DNA of 54,243 nucleotides from an uncultured Erythrobacter sp. (GCA_938015255.1 CALLQC010000008.1:1-54243); one strand, 5' to 3'; numbered from the stretch's first letter, positions 31,394-41,343 are shown. Made by a program: numbers and translations. The notes: generated from the sequence alone by a model not told the origin.

Positions 31394-32428
31394 ATGAAAA
31401 AGGGTTTGTTCGGCGGATTGCTTGCACTTGCTGTTGTGGCATGCTCGCCCGGCGAAGAGGTGCCGGGTACTGCCGATGCGGGTGAGGTGAACCTCTATTC
31501 CTCGCGGCACTATGACACCGATCTGGCGCTTTATGAGGATTTTACCGAGCAGACCGGGATCAAAGTAAACCTGATCGAAGCCGATGCCGACGCCCTGATC
31601 GAACGTATTCAGAGCGAAGGCGAATTCTCGCCAGCCGATCTGTTGATCACGGTCGATGCCGGCCGCCTGTGGCGCGCGGAGGAAGCAGGCGTCCTTGCCC
31701 CGGTTGAAAGCGACGTTCTGAAAGAGCGCCTGCCGGACCATCTGCGGCACCCGGACGGGCTGTGGTTCGGTCTTTCGACCCGTGCCCGCGTGATCATCTA
31801 TGACAGGGCGCAGGGCGAGCCTGCAGGTCTGGAAACCTATGCCGATCTCGCGGACCCTGCCTATCGCGGTGATATCTGCATCCGTTCGTCGTCCAACATC
31901 TACAATATCTCGCTGCTATCCAGCATCATCGCCAATGCCGGTGAGGAGGTCGCAGAAGAATGGGCGAAGGGCGTGGTTGCCAACTTTGCGCGCGATCCCG
32001 AGGGCAATGATACAGCGCAGATCGAAGCGGTTGCCGCTGGTCAGTGCCGGATTGCAGTGGTGAACACATATTACCTTGCGCGCTTTGCTGGCGGTGATGA
32101 GGAGCAGAAGGCTCTGTTCGAGAAACTCGGCGTGATCTTCCCCGATCAGAACGGCAGCGGCACGCACATCAATGTCAGCGGCGCGGGGCTTGTCAAAACT
32201 GCGCCCAACAAGACGAACGCGATCAAGTTCCTGGAATATCTCACTGCCGAAAGTGCGCAGCGGTATTTTGCGGATGGCAACAACGAATATCCTGCCGTCA
32301 GCGGGCTCAAGGCAAATTCGGCGGTGGAAACGCTCGGCAATTTCAAGGCTGATACGCTGAACGCCGCAGAAATCGGCAAGAACCAGGCGCTGGCGGTGCA
32401 GATTTTCGACCGCGCAGGCTGGAACTGA
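31394..32428 (+). CDS. Iron(III) ABC transporter substrate-binding lipoprotein (FbpA-like)
   Basis: Signal and lipobox LLALAVVACS; VNLYSSRHYDTDLALYEDFTEQTGIKVNLIEADADALIERIQSEGE... Confidence 0.9.
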   Translation: MKKGLFGGLLALAVVACSPGEEVPGTADAGEVNLYSSRHYDTDLALYEDFTEQTGIKVNLIEADADALIERIQSEGEFSPADLLITVDAGRLWRAEEAGVLAPVESDVLKERLPDHLRHPDGLWFGLSTRARVIIYDRAQGEPAGLETYADLADPAYRGDICIRSSSNIYNISLLSSIIANAGEEVAEEWAKGVVANFARDPEGNDTAQIEAVAAGQCRIAVVNTYYLARFAGGDEEQKALFEKLGVIFPDQNGSGTHINVSGAGLVKTAPNKTNAIKFLEYLTAESAQRYFADGNNEYPAVSGLKANSAVETLGNFKADTLNAAEIGKNQALAVQIFDRAGWN

Positions 32429-32551
32429 GCGAGGGAAGGCGGGCAGGACAGCCAAGCCGCGCTTTCACCCTTTATCACTAATCTACCTTGATCGGGGGGC
32501 GCGGAGCGTCCATTTGCGCCCCCGATCCGGCCGCGCAATCCACGCGGCAAT

Positions 32552-33388
32552 TTGCCAATTGAGAGCCTGTTTGTGACCCAGCCTATCCCTGACCGTTCCG
32601 AATTTCAGGAAAGCGGTGCCTTCACCGTTGAGACGATCACCCATGTCCACCATTGGACGGACAGCCTGTTCAGCCTGAAGATGACGCGCCCCGCTGCGTT
32701 CCGTTTCCGCTCGGGCGAGTTTATCATGATCGGCCTGCCGGGTGAGAATGGCAAACCGTTGCTGCGGGCCTATTCCATGGCGTCGCCCAGTTACGCCGAG
32801 GAGCTCGAATTCCTCTCGATCAAGGTGCAGGATGGCCCGCTCACCTCACGTCTCCAGCATATCAAGGTCGGCGATCCGATCTATCTTGGCAAGAAGCCGA
32901 CCGGCACTCTCGTTACCGATGCGCTGCTGCCTGGCAAACGCCTGTTTATGCTTTCAACCGGCACGGGTCTCGCCCCGTTCATGAGCCTGGTGCGCGATCC
33001 CGAAGTGTACGGCATGTATGACGAGATCATCGCGGTCCATTCCGTGCGGCATGCCAATGAGCTGGCTTACCGCGAGCTGCTGGAGGCTAAGCTTGAAGGC
33101 GATCCGCTGCTCGAAGACGAGGACCGCGAACGCTTTATCTACGTGCCCACCGTAACGCGGGAAGATTTTCGCACGACCGGCCGGATCCAGACGCTGATCG
33201 ACAGCGGCGATCTGTTCAAGGAAAGCAAGGGCCCGCAGAAATTCGATCCCGAAAACGACCGTGTGATGCTGTGCGGATCGATGGCGATGATCAAGGATCA
33301 CGCAGCAGATCTAGAAAACCGCGGGTTCGAAGAGGGCGCGAACAACAAGCCCGGCCAGTTTGTGATCGAACGCGCATTCGTGGGCTGA
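32552..33388 (+). CDS. fpr: Ferredoxin--NADP+ reductase
   Basis: FRSGEFIMIGL...LLRAYSMASP...FLSIKVQDGPLTSRLQ...STGTGLAPFMSLVRDP...VMLCGSMAMIKD. Confidence 0.93.
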   Translation: MPIESLFVTQPIPDRSEFQESGAFTVETITHVHHWTDSLFSLKMTRPAAFRFRSGEFIMIGLPGENGKPLLRAYSMASPSYAEELEFLSIKVQDGPLTSRLQHIKVGDPIYLGKKPTGTLVTDALLPGKRLFMLSTGTGLAPFMSLVRDPEVYGMYDEIIAVHSVRHANELAYRELLEAKLEGDPLLEDEDRERFIYVPTVTREDFRTTGRIQTLIDSGDLFKESKGPQKFDPENDRVMLCGSMAMIKDHAADLENRGFEEGANNKPGQFVIERAFVG

Positions 33389-33488
33389 TCGCCAGCGGCA
33401 TTGTTGCATCATTTGCGCTTTACAGCGCGCCATCTCTCAGGTCAGTTGCTTCCCGCAACCTGAATCACCTGGAAGAGAGAAACCTGCA

Positions 33489-34631
33489 ATGCTCGATGTA
33501 GCTCACCGCACCGCCTATAACGAAGATCACGAGGCGTTTCGCGACACCGTCCGCAAAGTGCTCGCCGAGCATATGGTACCGCACCTCGACAAACACGAGG
33601 AAGAGGGCATTGTCGGGCGCGAAGCGTGGAAGGCGCTGGGCGAGGCTGGGATGCTGTGCCCGACGGTCGCTGAAGAGAATGGCGGGCTGGGCCTCGATTT
33701 CGGGTTCAACTGCGTGCTCGCCGAAGAGCTCGCCTATATCGGCACAAGCGCGGGCTTCACCTTGCAGAATGACATCACGGTCAATTATTTCGAACGCCTC
33801 GGTTCGCCCGACCAGAAGGAGAAGTATCTCCCCGGAATGATCTCGGGCGACGTGATCACCGCCATCGCCATGACCGAACCGGGCGCAGGGTCCGACCTTC
33901 AGGGCGTGCGCACCACTGCGATTGAGGATGGCAATCACCTCGTCATCAATGGCTCGAAAACCTACATCACCAACGGCCAGAATGCAGACGTCGTGATCGT
34001 CGTTGCCAAGACCGATCCCTCGCAGGGCGCGAAGGGCACTTCGCTGGTGCTGGTCGATGCGGGCACGCCGGGTTTTGAAAAGGGCCGCAACCTCGACAAG
34101 ATCGGCCAACATTCCGCCGACACGTCCGAACTGTTTTTCCAGGACGTGCGCGTTCCCAAGACCAACATCCTGGGCGGTGAGGGTCGCGGCTTCGTGCACC
34201 TGATGGAAGAGCTGCCGCAAGAGCGCCTTTCGATCGCCGTTTCCGCACAGGGCGGCGCCCAGCGCGCCTTTGATGAGGCGGTGAAGTTCACAAAAGATCG
34301 CAAGGCCTTTGGCCGCACCGTGTTCGAATTCCAGAACACCAAGTTCACGCTCGCCGACCTCAAGGCCAAGCTGCAGGTCGGCTGGGCGCATCTCGACTGG
34401 GCCATCGCCCGCCACCTGCGCGGCGAACTGACTACGGACGAGGCGAGCGCGGCGAAGCTGTGGCACACCGAAATGCAGTGGGAGATGGTCGATGCCTGCC
34501 TGCAACTGCATGGCGGCGCGGGCTACATGAACGAATACGCCATCGCGAGGCTGTGGCGCGATGCGCGCGTGCAGCGCATCTATGGCGGCACGAGCGAGAT
34601 CATGAAGGAAGTGGTGAGCCGCTCGATCTAG
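33489..34631 (+). CDS. Acyl-CoA dehydrogenase
   Basis: AMTEPGAGSDLQGVRTTA...YITNGQNADVVIVVAKTD...RDARVQRIYGGTSEIMKEVVSRSI. Confidence 0.95.
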   Translation: MLDVAHRTAYNEDHEAFRDTVRKVLAEHMVPHLDKHEEEGIVGREAWKALGEAGMLCPTVAEENGGLGLDFGFNCVLAEELAYIGTSAGFTLQNDITVNYFERLGSPDQKEKYLPGMISGDVITAIAMTEPGAGSDLQGVRTTAIEDGNHLVINGSKTYITNGQNADVVIVVAKTDPSQGAKGTSLVLVDAGTPGFEKGRNLDKIGQHSADTSELFFQDVRVPKTNILGGEGRGFVHLMEELPQERLSIAVSAQGGAQRAFDEAVKFTKDRKAFGRTVFEFQNTKFTLADLKAKLQVGWAHLDWAIARHLRGELTTDEASAAKLWHTEMQWEMVDACLQLHGGAGYMNEYAIARLWRDARVQRIYGGTSEIMKEVVSRSI

Positions 34632-34665
34632 GGCTGTTGAAGCCATCGCCCGTTCGATAAGCTCT

Positions 34666-35328
34666 TTGTCTCAACCTCAGCTACTGCTTTGGCCCGCGCT
34701 GGCCTGGGCCTGCGCGGTGGTGATCGGCGTGGTGGCTCCTATCGCAGCTATGCTGCTGATCCCCGAAGCAGGTCACGCGTTGGCGATGGGGCCGACCATT
34801 TCGATTGGCCTTATGGGCACCGCCATGATTGGCGCGGCTGCAGCCGGGCGCTCTGCAACGGGCGTCATGCTCGGTCTGGCGGTCGGGGCCGGTCTGCTGG
34901 TTCTGGCCCAAGCCGTGGGCCAGCCAGTGTTCCCCGTTCTGCCCGCAGCGCTCCTGTCGGTTGTCGCCGCGAGCATCAGCTTTGCAGCTCGCGGCGCGCT
35001 GTTCGCGACAAGCATCCCCGGCAAAGGCTGGCTGATGGCGCTCTTCGTGGTGGCGGGCGAGGCGGCGATTGTGCTGACAGCCGTGGCCCAGCCGGGGCTG
35101 CTGCCCGACTGGCTCCTCGCTCTATTGCCTGCACAATGGGCCAGCCTCGCGATCCAGTCTGCTTTCAGCGGCGCAGGAACCTTCGCGGCATGGGCAGCTC
35201 TGATCGCTCTGGTCGGAACCGCCACGGCGACGATGCTGGTGAAAGAGCTCTGGCCAAGCCGCTGGCCCTACCTCGTCATGTTCACGACCTGGCTGGGCTT
35301 ATCCGCAGTCGTGTATTACCATTCGTGA
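34666..35328 (+). CDS. Hypothetical integral membrane protein (TTG start)
   Basis: 220 aa, multiple hydrophobic segments. Confidence 0.65.
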   Translation: MSQPQLLLWPALAWACAVVIGVVAPIAAMLLIPEAGHALAMGPTISIGLMGTAMIGAAAAGRSATGVMLGLAVGAGLLVLAQAVGQPVFPVLPAALLSVVAASISFAARGALFATSIPGKGWLMALFVVAGEAAIVLTAVAQPGLLPDWLLALLPAQWASLAIQSAFSGAGTFAAWAALIALVGTATATMLVKELWPSRWPYLVMFTTWLGLSAVVYYHS

Positions 35329-35374
35329 TCTCTTGTTTCGCTGATCGAAGCGAACTGGCCAAAGGAACGGCACC

Positions 35375-36118
35375 ATGCTCACCAACCCACTCGACTTCAC
35401 CGGAAAACGAGTCCTCGTTATTGGCGGGTCGAGCGGGATCGGCAATGGCATCGCGCAGGGCTTTCGCGCTCGCGGGGCGGAGGTGATTGTCACCGGCACG
35501 CGGCCCGATGCGGGCGATTATCTGGAGGCCGAAGACAGCGATCTGCGCGGGCTCACCTATCATCAGCTCAATGTCAGCGACCGGGAAGCTCCCGCGCGGC
35601 TCGCGGGCGAGATTGGCGCGCTCGATGTGCTGATCCAGAGCCAGGGCATCGTCCATTACGGGCGCAAGGAGTTTGCGCGCGAGGGCTGGGACGATGTGAT
35701 CGACGTCAACCTGAACTCGGTCATGGACGCCGCGCGCGCATTCCACGATGCGCTGAGGGAAAGCGGCGGGTCGATGGTGGTCGTATCCTCTGTCGCAGCG
35801 TTCAAATCGACGTTTGGCAATCCGGCCTATGGTGCGTCAAAGGCGGGGGCGGCGAGCCTTGTGAAATCATTGGGCGAGGCTTGGGCGAGAGACGGCGTGC
35901 GGGTGAACGGCATCGCGCCGGGGCTGGTCCCGACCAAGCTGACCACGGTGACGACCGAGCATGAGGGCCGGCGCGAGGGCGCGCTTCGCTCGATCCCGCT
36001 GGGGCGGATGGGCACGCCCGAGGATATGGCGGGCGCGGGGCTGTTTCTCGCCTCGCCGCTCGCATCCTATGTCACGGGGCAGACGCTGGTGGTCGATGGT
36101 GGACTGACGCTGAGTTGA
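35375..36118 (+). CDS. SDR family oxidoreductase
   Basis: GKRVLVIGGSSGIGNGIAQGF...NPAYGASKAGAASLVKSL...YVTGQTLVVDGGLTLS. Confidence 0.93.
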   Translation: MLTNPLDFTGKRVLVIGGSSGIGNGIAQGFRARGAEVIVTGTRPDAGDYLEAEDSDLRGLTYHQLNVSDREAPARLAGEIGALDVLIQSQGIVHYGRKEFAREGWDDVIDVNLNSVMDAARAFHDALRESGGSMVVVSSVAAFKSTFGNPAYGASKAGAASLVKSLGEAWARDGVRVNGIAPGLVPTKLTTVTTEHEGRREGALRSIPLGRMGTPEDMAGAGLFLASPLASYVTGQTLVVDGGLTLS

Positions 36119-36149
36119 ATGGTGAGCCACTCGCTTCCAATCAAAAGCA

Positions 36150-36244
36150 CCGCTCATGCTGAGCTTGTCGAAGCATTGTCCTTGCTTCTGCAAAGCGCGG
36201 CACCGAAAGAAAAAGCAGCCCTTCGACAGGCTGAGGGCGAGCGG
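36150..36244. repeat. Imperfect inverted repeat, REP-like (GAGCTTGTCGAAGC ... CCTTCGACAGGCTGAG)
   Basis: CCGCTCATGCTGAGCTTGTCGAAGCA (36150-36175) and CCCTTCGACAGGCTGAGGGCGAGCGG (36219-36244) are imperfect reverse complements. Confidence 0.7.
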
Positions 36245-36432
36245 CTTAGAGCATGAGAGTGGTTTCCTACCCCCTTAGTTTCGTGCCAAACAGCACGCAT
36301 GGAAACCTCGCCTGCCTCGCTTCACTTCCGCCAGAAAAATCGCGCAAACGCGGCCCCGGATTTTTGTCGCCAGGACTGTGTTCCATGTGTTCCATCCTGT
36401 AGGACTTCGGGCGATCAATTGAGGAGCCTGCG

Positions 36433-37455
36433 ATGAAATTCACCCGTCTCGGCAATTCCGGCCTGATGGTCTCGCGCCTGTGCCTAGGCTGCATGTCCTA
36501 TGGCGACACGACAAAGGGATGGCACGGCGACTGGCTGCTGGGCGAGGAGGAGAGCCGCCCGTTCTTCCGTTCTGCGCTGGAGAAGGGGATCAACTTCTAC
36601 GATACGGCCAACGTCTATTCGGGCGGCACGTCGGAAGAGATCACCGGCAAAGTGCTGAAGGAGATGGCGCGGCGTGACGAGATCGTGGTCGCGACCAAGG
36701 CGTACTTCCCGTGGCGACAGGCGCCCAATGCGGGCGGCAATTCGCGCAAGGCGTTGATGCAGGCCGTCGATGACAGTCTCACACGGCTCGGCATGGACTA
36801 TATCGACCTCTACCAGATCCACCGCTGGGACGACGCAACGCCAATCGAGGAGACAATGGAGGCGCTGCACGATATCGTGAAGGCGGGCAAGGCGCGCTAT
36901 ATCGGCGCTTCGTCAATGTATGCGTGGCAGTTCGCCAAGGCCCAGGAAACCGCGCGGGCAAACGGGTGGACGCCGTTCACCTCGATGCAGAACCAGCTCA
37001 ACCTGCTCTACCGCGAGGAGGAGCGCGAGATGCTGCCGCTGTGCGAGGACGACGGCGTGGGCGTGATCCCGTGGAGCCCGCTCGCGCGCGGGCGGCTGGC
37101 GCGGCCTCTTGGTGAGCAGACGGTGCGCAGCGAAACCGACGGTGTTGGCAAGATGCTCTACAAGGAGGGCGAGCAGGCCGATGAGGCGGTGGTGGGCGCG
37201 CTCGCCGATCTCGCCAACAAGCGCGGCGATGAAATGGCAAGCCTCGCGCTCGCATGGCACTTCACCAAGCCTGCGGTGACCGCACCCATCATCGGCGCGA
37301 CCAAGCCGCACCATCTCGAAGCAGCGCTGGCAGCTCTCGATATCGAGCTGTCGGCAGACGAGATCGCCATGCTTGAGGGACAGTACAGGCCGAAAGAGCC
37401 CACCGGGATGGGCATGCCGATGTCGGCCATGGACCAGGTTTCAGTGCTCAAATGA
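36433..37455 (+). CDS. Aldo/keto reductase
   Basis: MKFTRLGNSGLMVSRLCLGCMSYGD...GINFYDTANVYSGGTSEEITGK...VIPWSPLARGRL. Confidence 0.95.
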   Translation: MKFTRLGNSGLMVSRLCLGCMSYGDTTKGWHGDWLLGEEESRPFFRSALEKGINFYDTANVYSGGTSEEITGKVLKEMARRDEIVVATKAYFPWRQAPNAGGNSRKALMQAVDDSLTRLGMDYIDLYQIHRWDDATPIEETMEALHDIVKAGKARYIGASSMYAWQFAKAQETARANGWTPFTSMQNQLNLLYREEEREMLPLCEDDGVGVIPWSPLARGRLARPLGEQTVRSETDGVGKMLYKEGEQADEAVVGALADLANKRGDEMASLALAWHFTKPAVTAPIIGATKPHHLEAALAALDIELSADEIAMLEGQYRPKEPTGMGMPMSAMDQVSVLK

Positions 37456-37509
37456 TCGCGAAAATCGGCAAACCCGTCGTCAGGTTAAGACGGGGGTCTG
37501 TCACTCCAT

Positions 37510-37527
37510 TGTCACTTCGGCTAGACA
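37510..37527. promoter_or_regulatory. TGTC-N10-GACA palindrome upstream of virB1 (possible PpsR-type site)
   Basis: TGTCACTTCGGCTAGACA, 26 bp upstream of the likely virB1 ATG; could be chance. Confidence 0.3.
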
Positions 37528-37552
37528 AAGGGTCGGGATCGGAGGGTATTGG

Positions 37553-38191
37553 ATGATTCTCGCGCGGGCGGGCACAATCGGTATCGCAGCAGCGCTCGCT
37601 CTTGGCGGGGCGGGCGTGCGCGCCGATGTCATGGAAGTGGACTCCAATGGGGCGCGCTGGATTGCTGGCGGTCTGCCCGCTGCTGCACCCGCGATTTCCA
37701 GCACATCTGCCGCGGTGAACGTTGATGGCGAGATGATCGACGTACCGGAAGAGGCGGTGGCCAATCCCGTCCGGCACGCCGCACAGGTGCCGGAGCGTTA
37801 TGCCGCCAAAATCGCCGAGCTTGCCCGGCGTTTTGATCTCAGTCCCAGCCTGCTTGAAGCGGTCGTCTGGCAGGAAAGCCGCTGGCGAGAGAACGCCGTT
37901 TCGCACGCAGGTGCGCGCGGACTTGCTCAGCTGATGCCGGGAACAGCGCGGTATCTGGGTGTCGATCCGGATGATCCCTTGCAAAATCTCGAAGGCGGCG
38001 CGCGCTATCTTCGCGAACAGCTCGACCGGTTCGACGGGGATCTGGAAAAGGCGCTGGCTGCATATAATGCCGGGCCTGGCCGGGTGATCAAGGCGGGCGG
38101 CATTCCCAATATCCGCGAAACGAGGCAGTATGTCGCGGCGATTATGGGCCGATTGGCCAGCCATTCGCGATCAGATGGCAGACAGAATTGA
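37553..38191 (+). CDS. Lytic transglycosylase (VirB1-like)
   Basis: LSPSLLEAVVWQESRWRENAVSHAGARGLAQLMPGTARYLGVDPDDPLQNLEGGARYLREQL...ALAAYNAGPGRV. Confidence 0.92.
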   Translation: MILARAGTIGIAAALALGGAGVRADVMEVDSNGARWIAGGLPAAAPAISSTSAAVNVDGEMIDVPEEAVANPVRHAAQVPERYAAKIAELARRFDLSPSLLEAVVWQESRWRENAVSHAGARGLAQLMPGTARYLGVDPDDPLQNLEGGARYLREQLDRFDGDLEKALAAYNAGPGRVIKAGGIPNIRETRQYVAAIMGRLASHSRSDGRQN

Positions 38192-38220
38192 TTAGAATGA
38201 CAATGAGAATGGGGTTGTAC

Positions 38221-38532
38221 ATGAATTCGATGCGTTACCTGCCCGCTAAATTGGCAGCTTTCCTTACAATGCTTGCCATGCCCGGTGCAGCCGCCGCGCA
38301 AGGCGCCGATCCGGCAGGTTCCGGTCCGATCAACAACGCGCTTCTGTGGCTTCAGGGCACCTTGCTGGGTACAGTTGCGACGACTATTGCCGTCATGGCT
38401 GTCGCCGCGATCGGCTTTATGATGCTGACCGGCCGGATGAACTGGCGCTTTGGTGCAACGGTGATTATCGGTGTGTTCATCCTGTTCGGTGCCACCACTA
38501 TCGTTGCTGGCATTCAGGCTGCGGCAGGATAG
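38221..38532 (+). CDS. virB2: T4SS pilin VirB2/TrbC family
   Basis: Signal peptide plus two TM segments: INNALLWLQGTLLGTVATTIAVMAVAAIGFMMLTGRMNWRFGATVIIGVFILFGATTIVAGI. Start uncertain. Confidence 0.88.
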   Translation: MNSMRYLPAKLAAFLTMLAMPGAAAAQGADPAGSGPINNALLWLQGTLLGTVATTIAVMAVAAIGFMMLTGRMNWRFGATVIIGVFILFGATTIVAGIQAAAG

Positions 38533-38553
38533 CGCCAGTTAGAGGACGACACG

Positions 38554-38865
38554 ATGAGCGATCTGAACCGTCATCCCGTGCACCGCGCACTGACAAGGCC
38601 GCAGATGTTTGCGGGCGTGACGATGAATTTCTTTATCATCAACATGATGGTCACGACGATCGCCTTCCTGATCCTTAAAAATTTGCTGATCACCAATGGA
38701 TTGCTGCTGGTCGCGTTTCTGCTGGTGCCAGTGGTGATGCATGTGATCGGATACTTTTCGAGCCTGCGTGAACCGCGTATCTTTGATTTGTGGATCACGA
38801 AGGTGTCAAAGTGCCCGCGTGTTCCGAATTACAAACGCTGGGGCTGCAACAGCTACACGCCCTGA
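38554..38865 (+). CDS. virB3: T4SS VirB3
   Basis: HRALTRPQMFAGVTMNFFIINMMVTTIAFLIL...; VirB3 position and features. Confidence 0.88.
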   Translation: MSDLNRHPVHRALTRPQMFAGVTMNFFIINMMVTTIAFLILKNLLITNGLLLVAFLLVPVVMHVIGYFSSLREPRIFDLWITKVSKCPRVPNYKRWGCNSYTP

Positions 38866-38901
38866 GGCGAATTTCTGGCCACCCGAAGGAGGGCCAAGCA
38901 T

Positions 38902-41343
38902 ATGGGAAACTGGATAGGAGCTGCATCCTGGAGCGCGAAAGAAGCGCGCGCCGGTGATCGCCTGCCCTATGAGCGCCTGATCGACGAAAATACCGTGCTG
39001 CTGCGCGATGGTTCGGTAATGACTGCGATCCAGGTGCCGGGTCTCTTGTTCGAAACAGAGGATTCGGACGCGCTGAATGCGCATGCAGCCACACGTGAGG
39101 TGATGCTGCGCTCCACGCTAGATGCGCGGTTCGTGCTTTATCACCACGTCATCCGCCGCCGGGTTGAAGTGGAGCTGAACGCCGAATTCGACGATCCCCT
39201 TTCGCGGCATATCGATGCGCGCTGGAAAGAGCGGCTGGCTGGTGGATCGCTGTTCATAAACGATCAGTTTGTCACCCTGATCCGCCGGCCCGCGCGCGGA
39301 AAAGCCGGCTTGCCGGAGCGGATCAGCCGTTTCTTCAACAAGCGCACGCGCGATGAGCTGGAAGCAGACCCGAAGGACCTGCGCAGTCTGAAAGCTGCTG
39401 CGACCGGCCTTGTAGCGACGCTGTCTGCCTATGGCGCGACTTTGCTGGGCGATTACGCAGCGCAAGGTGGCGGCACCAATTCGGAAATGCTGGAGCTTCT
39501 TTCAGCGCTCTACAACGGAGAGATGCGTCCGGTGCGCCGTCCTCACGAGGATACCGATATCGGACAGATGCTGCCCTATCGCCGGGCCAGCTTTGGTCTG
39601 GACGCTATGGAACAGCGCGGTTCAGGTGATCCGGACTTTTCCGCTATTCTGGGCCTGAAGGACTACCCGGAGGCGACATCGCCAGGCCTGCTCGATCCGC
39701 TTCTGCGGCTTCCGTACGAGATGATCGTGACGGAAAGCTACGCGCCGAGCGAGCGCACGACCGCGCGTGAGCGTATCGATCTAGCGCTGCGCCGTTCGCG
39801 GTCGGTTGATGAAGAGGCCGCTGCCGAGCGTGCCGATATGATGGCGGCGCGCGATGCCTTGGGTAATGGCGGCGTGGGCTTTGGCGATCATCATCTGACG
39901 GTGCTTGTCCGTGAGAGCACGCTGGGCCGCCTTGACGATGCGACCGCTGCCTGCGCGGCCGCTTTGGCAGATACCGGCGCGATTGCCGTGCGCGAAGACA
40001 CCAATCTGGAGCCGGCATTCTGGGCACAGTTCCCCGGCAATGAAGACTATATTGTCAGGCGCGCTCTCATTTCCTCGGCCAATATGGCAGGCTTTGGCAG
40101 CTTCCACGGCTTTGCTTTGGGTCAGGCGGAGGGCAACCACTGGGGTGACGCTGTCACACTGCTCGAAACGACCAGCGCCACGCCGTTCTTCTTCAACTTT
40201 CATAACGGCGACCTTGGCAATTTCTCGGTCATCGGGCCGTCGGGTTCCGGCAAGACTGTTGTGATGAACTTCCTTGCGGCACAGGCGCAAAAGTTTGGTC
40301 CGCGGACCATCCTGTTTGACAAGGATCGCGGCGCAGAGCTGTTCATCCGCGGGATTGGCGGGCGCTATGACAAGATCAGCCCTGGCGAGCCGACCGGTTT
40401 CAATCCGCTTTCGTTGCCGGATACGGCATCAAACCGTGCTTTCCTCCGCGATTGGCTGGGTGTGCTTCTGAAGGCGGAAGGTCCGGAGGAATTCGCGACG
40501 ATCAGCGCCGCAGTTGACGCCGCCTACCAGAATGATGCCGGTTTGCGGCGACTGCGCCATTTCAAGGAATTGCTGGCAGGTGCGCGGCGACCGGAGCCGG
40601 GCGATCTGGCAGACCGGCTGGGCGCGTGGATTGGCGGCGGCAGCGGCGACGGCGGCGAACACGCCTGGCTGTTCGATAATGATCGTGATCTGCTCGATCT
40701 GGATCAGCGCGTGCTGGGTTTCGACATGACCGCGCTGCTTGAAAATCCGCGTCTTCGTACCCCGGTGATGATGTATCTGTTCCACCGGATCGATGAACGG
40801 CTTGATGGTCAGCCGACCATGATCCTGATCGACGAGGGCTGGAAAGCGCTTGATGATGAAGTCTTCGCCGCGCGCATTCGCGACTGGCTGAAAACCCTGC
40901 GAAAACGCAACGCACTTGTCGGGTTTGCGACCCAATCCGCGAAGGACGCACTTGAGAGCCGGATTTCGACCGCGCTGGTAGAACAGACTGCGACGATGAT
41001 CTTCATGCCCAACAGCCGCGCCCGTCCCGAAGATTATTGCGATGGTTTTGGCCTGACAGATCACGAATTGGCTTTGATCCGGAGCCTTCCGGCGCATTCG
41101 CGGTGTTTTCTGGTGCGGCAGCCCGATGCGAGTGTTGTGGTGCGGCTCGATCTGTCGGGTGCGCCAGAGGTGCTTACGATCCTGTCTGGCCGCGAGGCCT
41201 CTGTCCGCAGGCTGGATCTGCTGCGTGAGGCGGTCGGTGATGATCCTTCGCAGTGGTATCCCGCACTCACCAATCGCGCGTGGCCAGATGGCCCGGGCGA
41301 GGTGGACGAGCATGGCCATCCGATCCAGCAGGCAGCCGAATAA
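38902..41343 (+). CDS. virB4: T4SS ATPase VirB4
   Basis: 813 aa; Walker A FSVIGPSGSGKTVVMNFLAAQA, ILIDEGWKALDDEVFAARIRDWLKTLRKRNALVGFATQS. Confidence 0.95.
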   Translation: MGNWIGAASWSAKEARAGDRLPYERLIDENTVLLRDGSVMTAIQVPGLLFETEDSDALNAHAATREVMLRSTLDARFVLYHHVIRRRVEVELNAEFDDPLSRHIDARWKERLAGGSLFINDQFVTLIRRPARGKAGLPERISRFFNKRTRDELEADPKDLRSLKAAATGLVATLSAYGATLLGDYAAQGGGTNSEMLELLSALYNGEMRPVRRPHEDTDIGQMLPYRRASFGLDAMEQRGSGDPDFSAILGLKDYPEATSPGLLDPLLRLPYEMIVTESYAPSERTTARERIDLALRRSRSVDEEAAAERADMMAARDALGNGGVGFGDHHLTVLVRESTLGRLDDATAACAAALADTGAIAVREDTNLEPAFWAQFPGNEDYIVRRALISSANMAGFGSFHGFALGQAEGNHWGDAVTLLETTSATPFFFNFHNGDLGNFSVIGPSGSGKTVVMNFLAAQAQKFGPRTILFDKDRGAELFIRGIGGRYDKISPGEPTGFNPLSLPDTASNRAFLRDWLGVLLKAEGPEEFATISAAVDAAYQNDAGLRRLRHFKELLAGARRPEPGDLADRLGAWIGGGSGDGGEHAWLFDNDRDLLDLDQRVLGFDMTALLENPRLRTPVMMYLFHRIDERLDGQPTMILIDEGWKALDDEVFAARIRDWLKTLRKRNALVGFATQSAKDALESRISTALVEQTATMIFMPNSRARPEDYCDGFGLTDHELALIRSLPAHSRCFLVRQPDASVVVRLDLSGAPEVLTILSGREASVRRLDLLREAVGDDPSQWYPALTNRAWPDGPGEVDEHGHPIQQAAE

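Noticed and set aside
32490-32527. GATCGGGGGGCGC...GCGCCCCCGATC hairpin upstream of fpr
   Set aside because: Strong stem but no T-run; may be an attenuator or a chance GC palindrome, evidence insufficient for a terminator call.
33465-34646. 393-aa minus-strand ORF
   Set aside because: Exact antisense mirror of the acyl-CoA dehydrogenase coding sequence.
34689-35486. 265-aa plus ORF
   Set aside because: Out-of-frame with the hydrophobic membrane protein 34666-35328 and overlaps the SDR start; low-complexity Arg/Ala/Gly composition.
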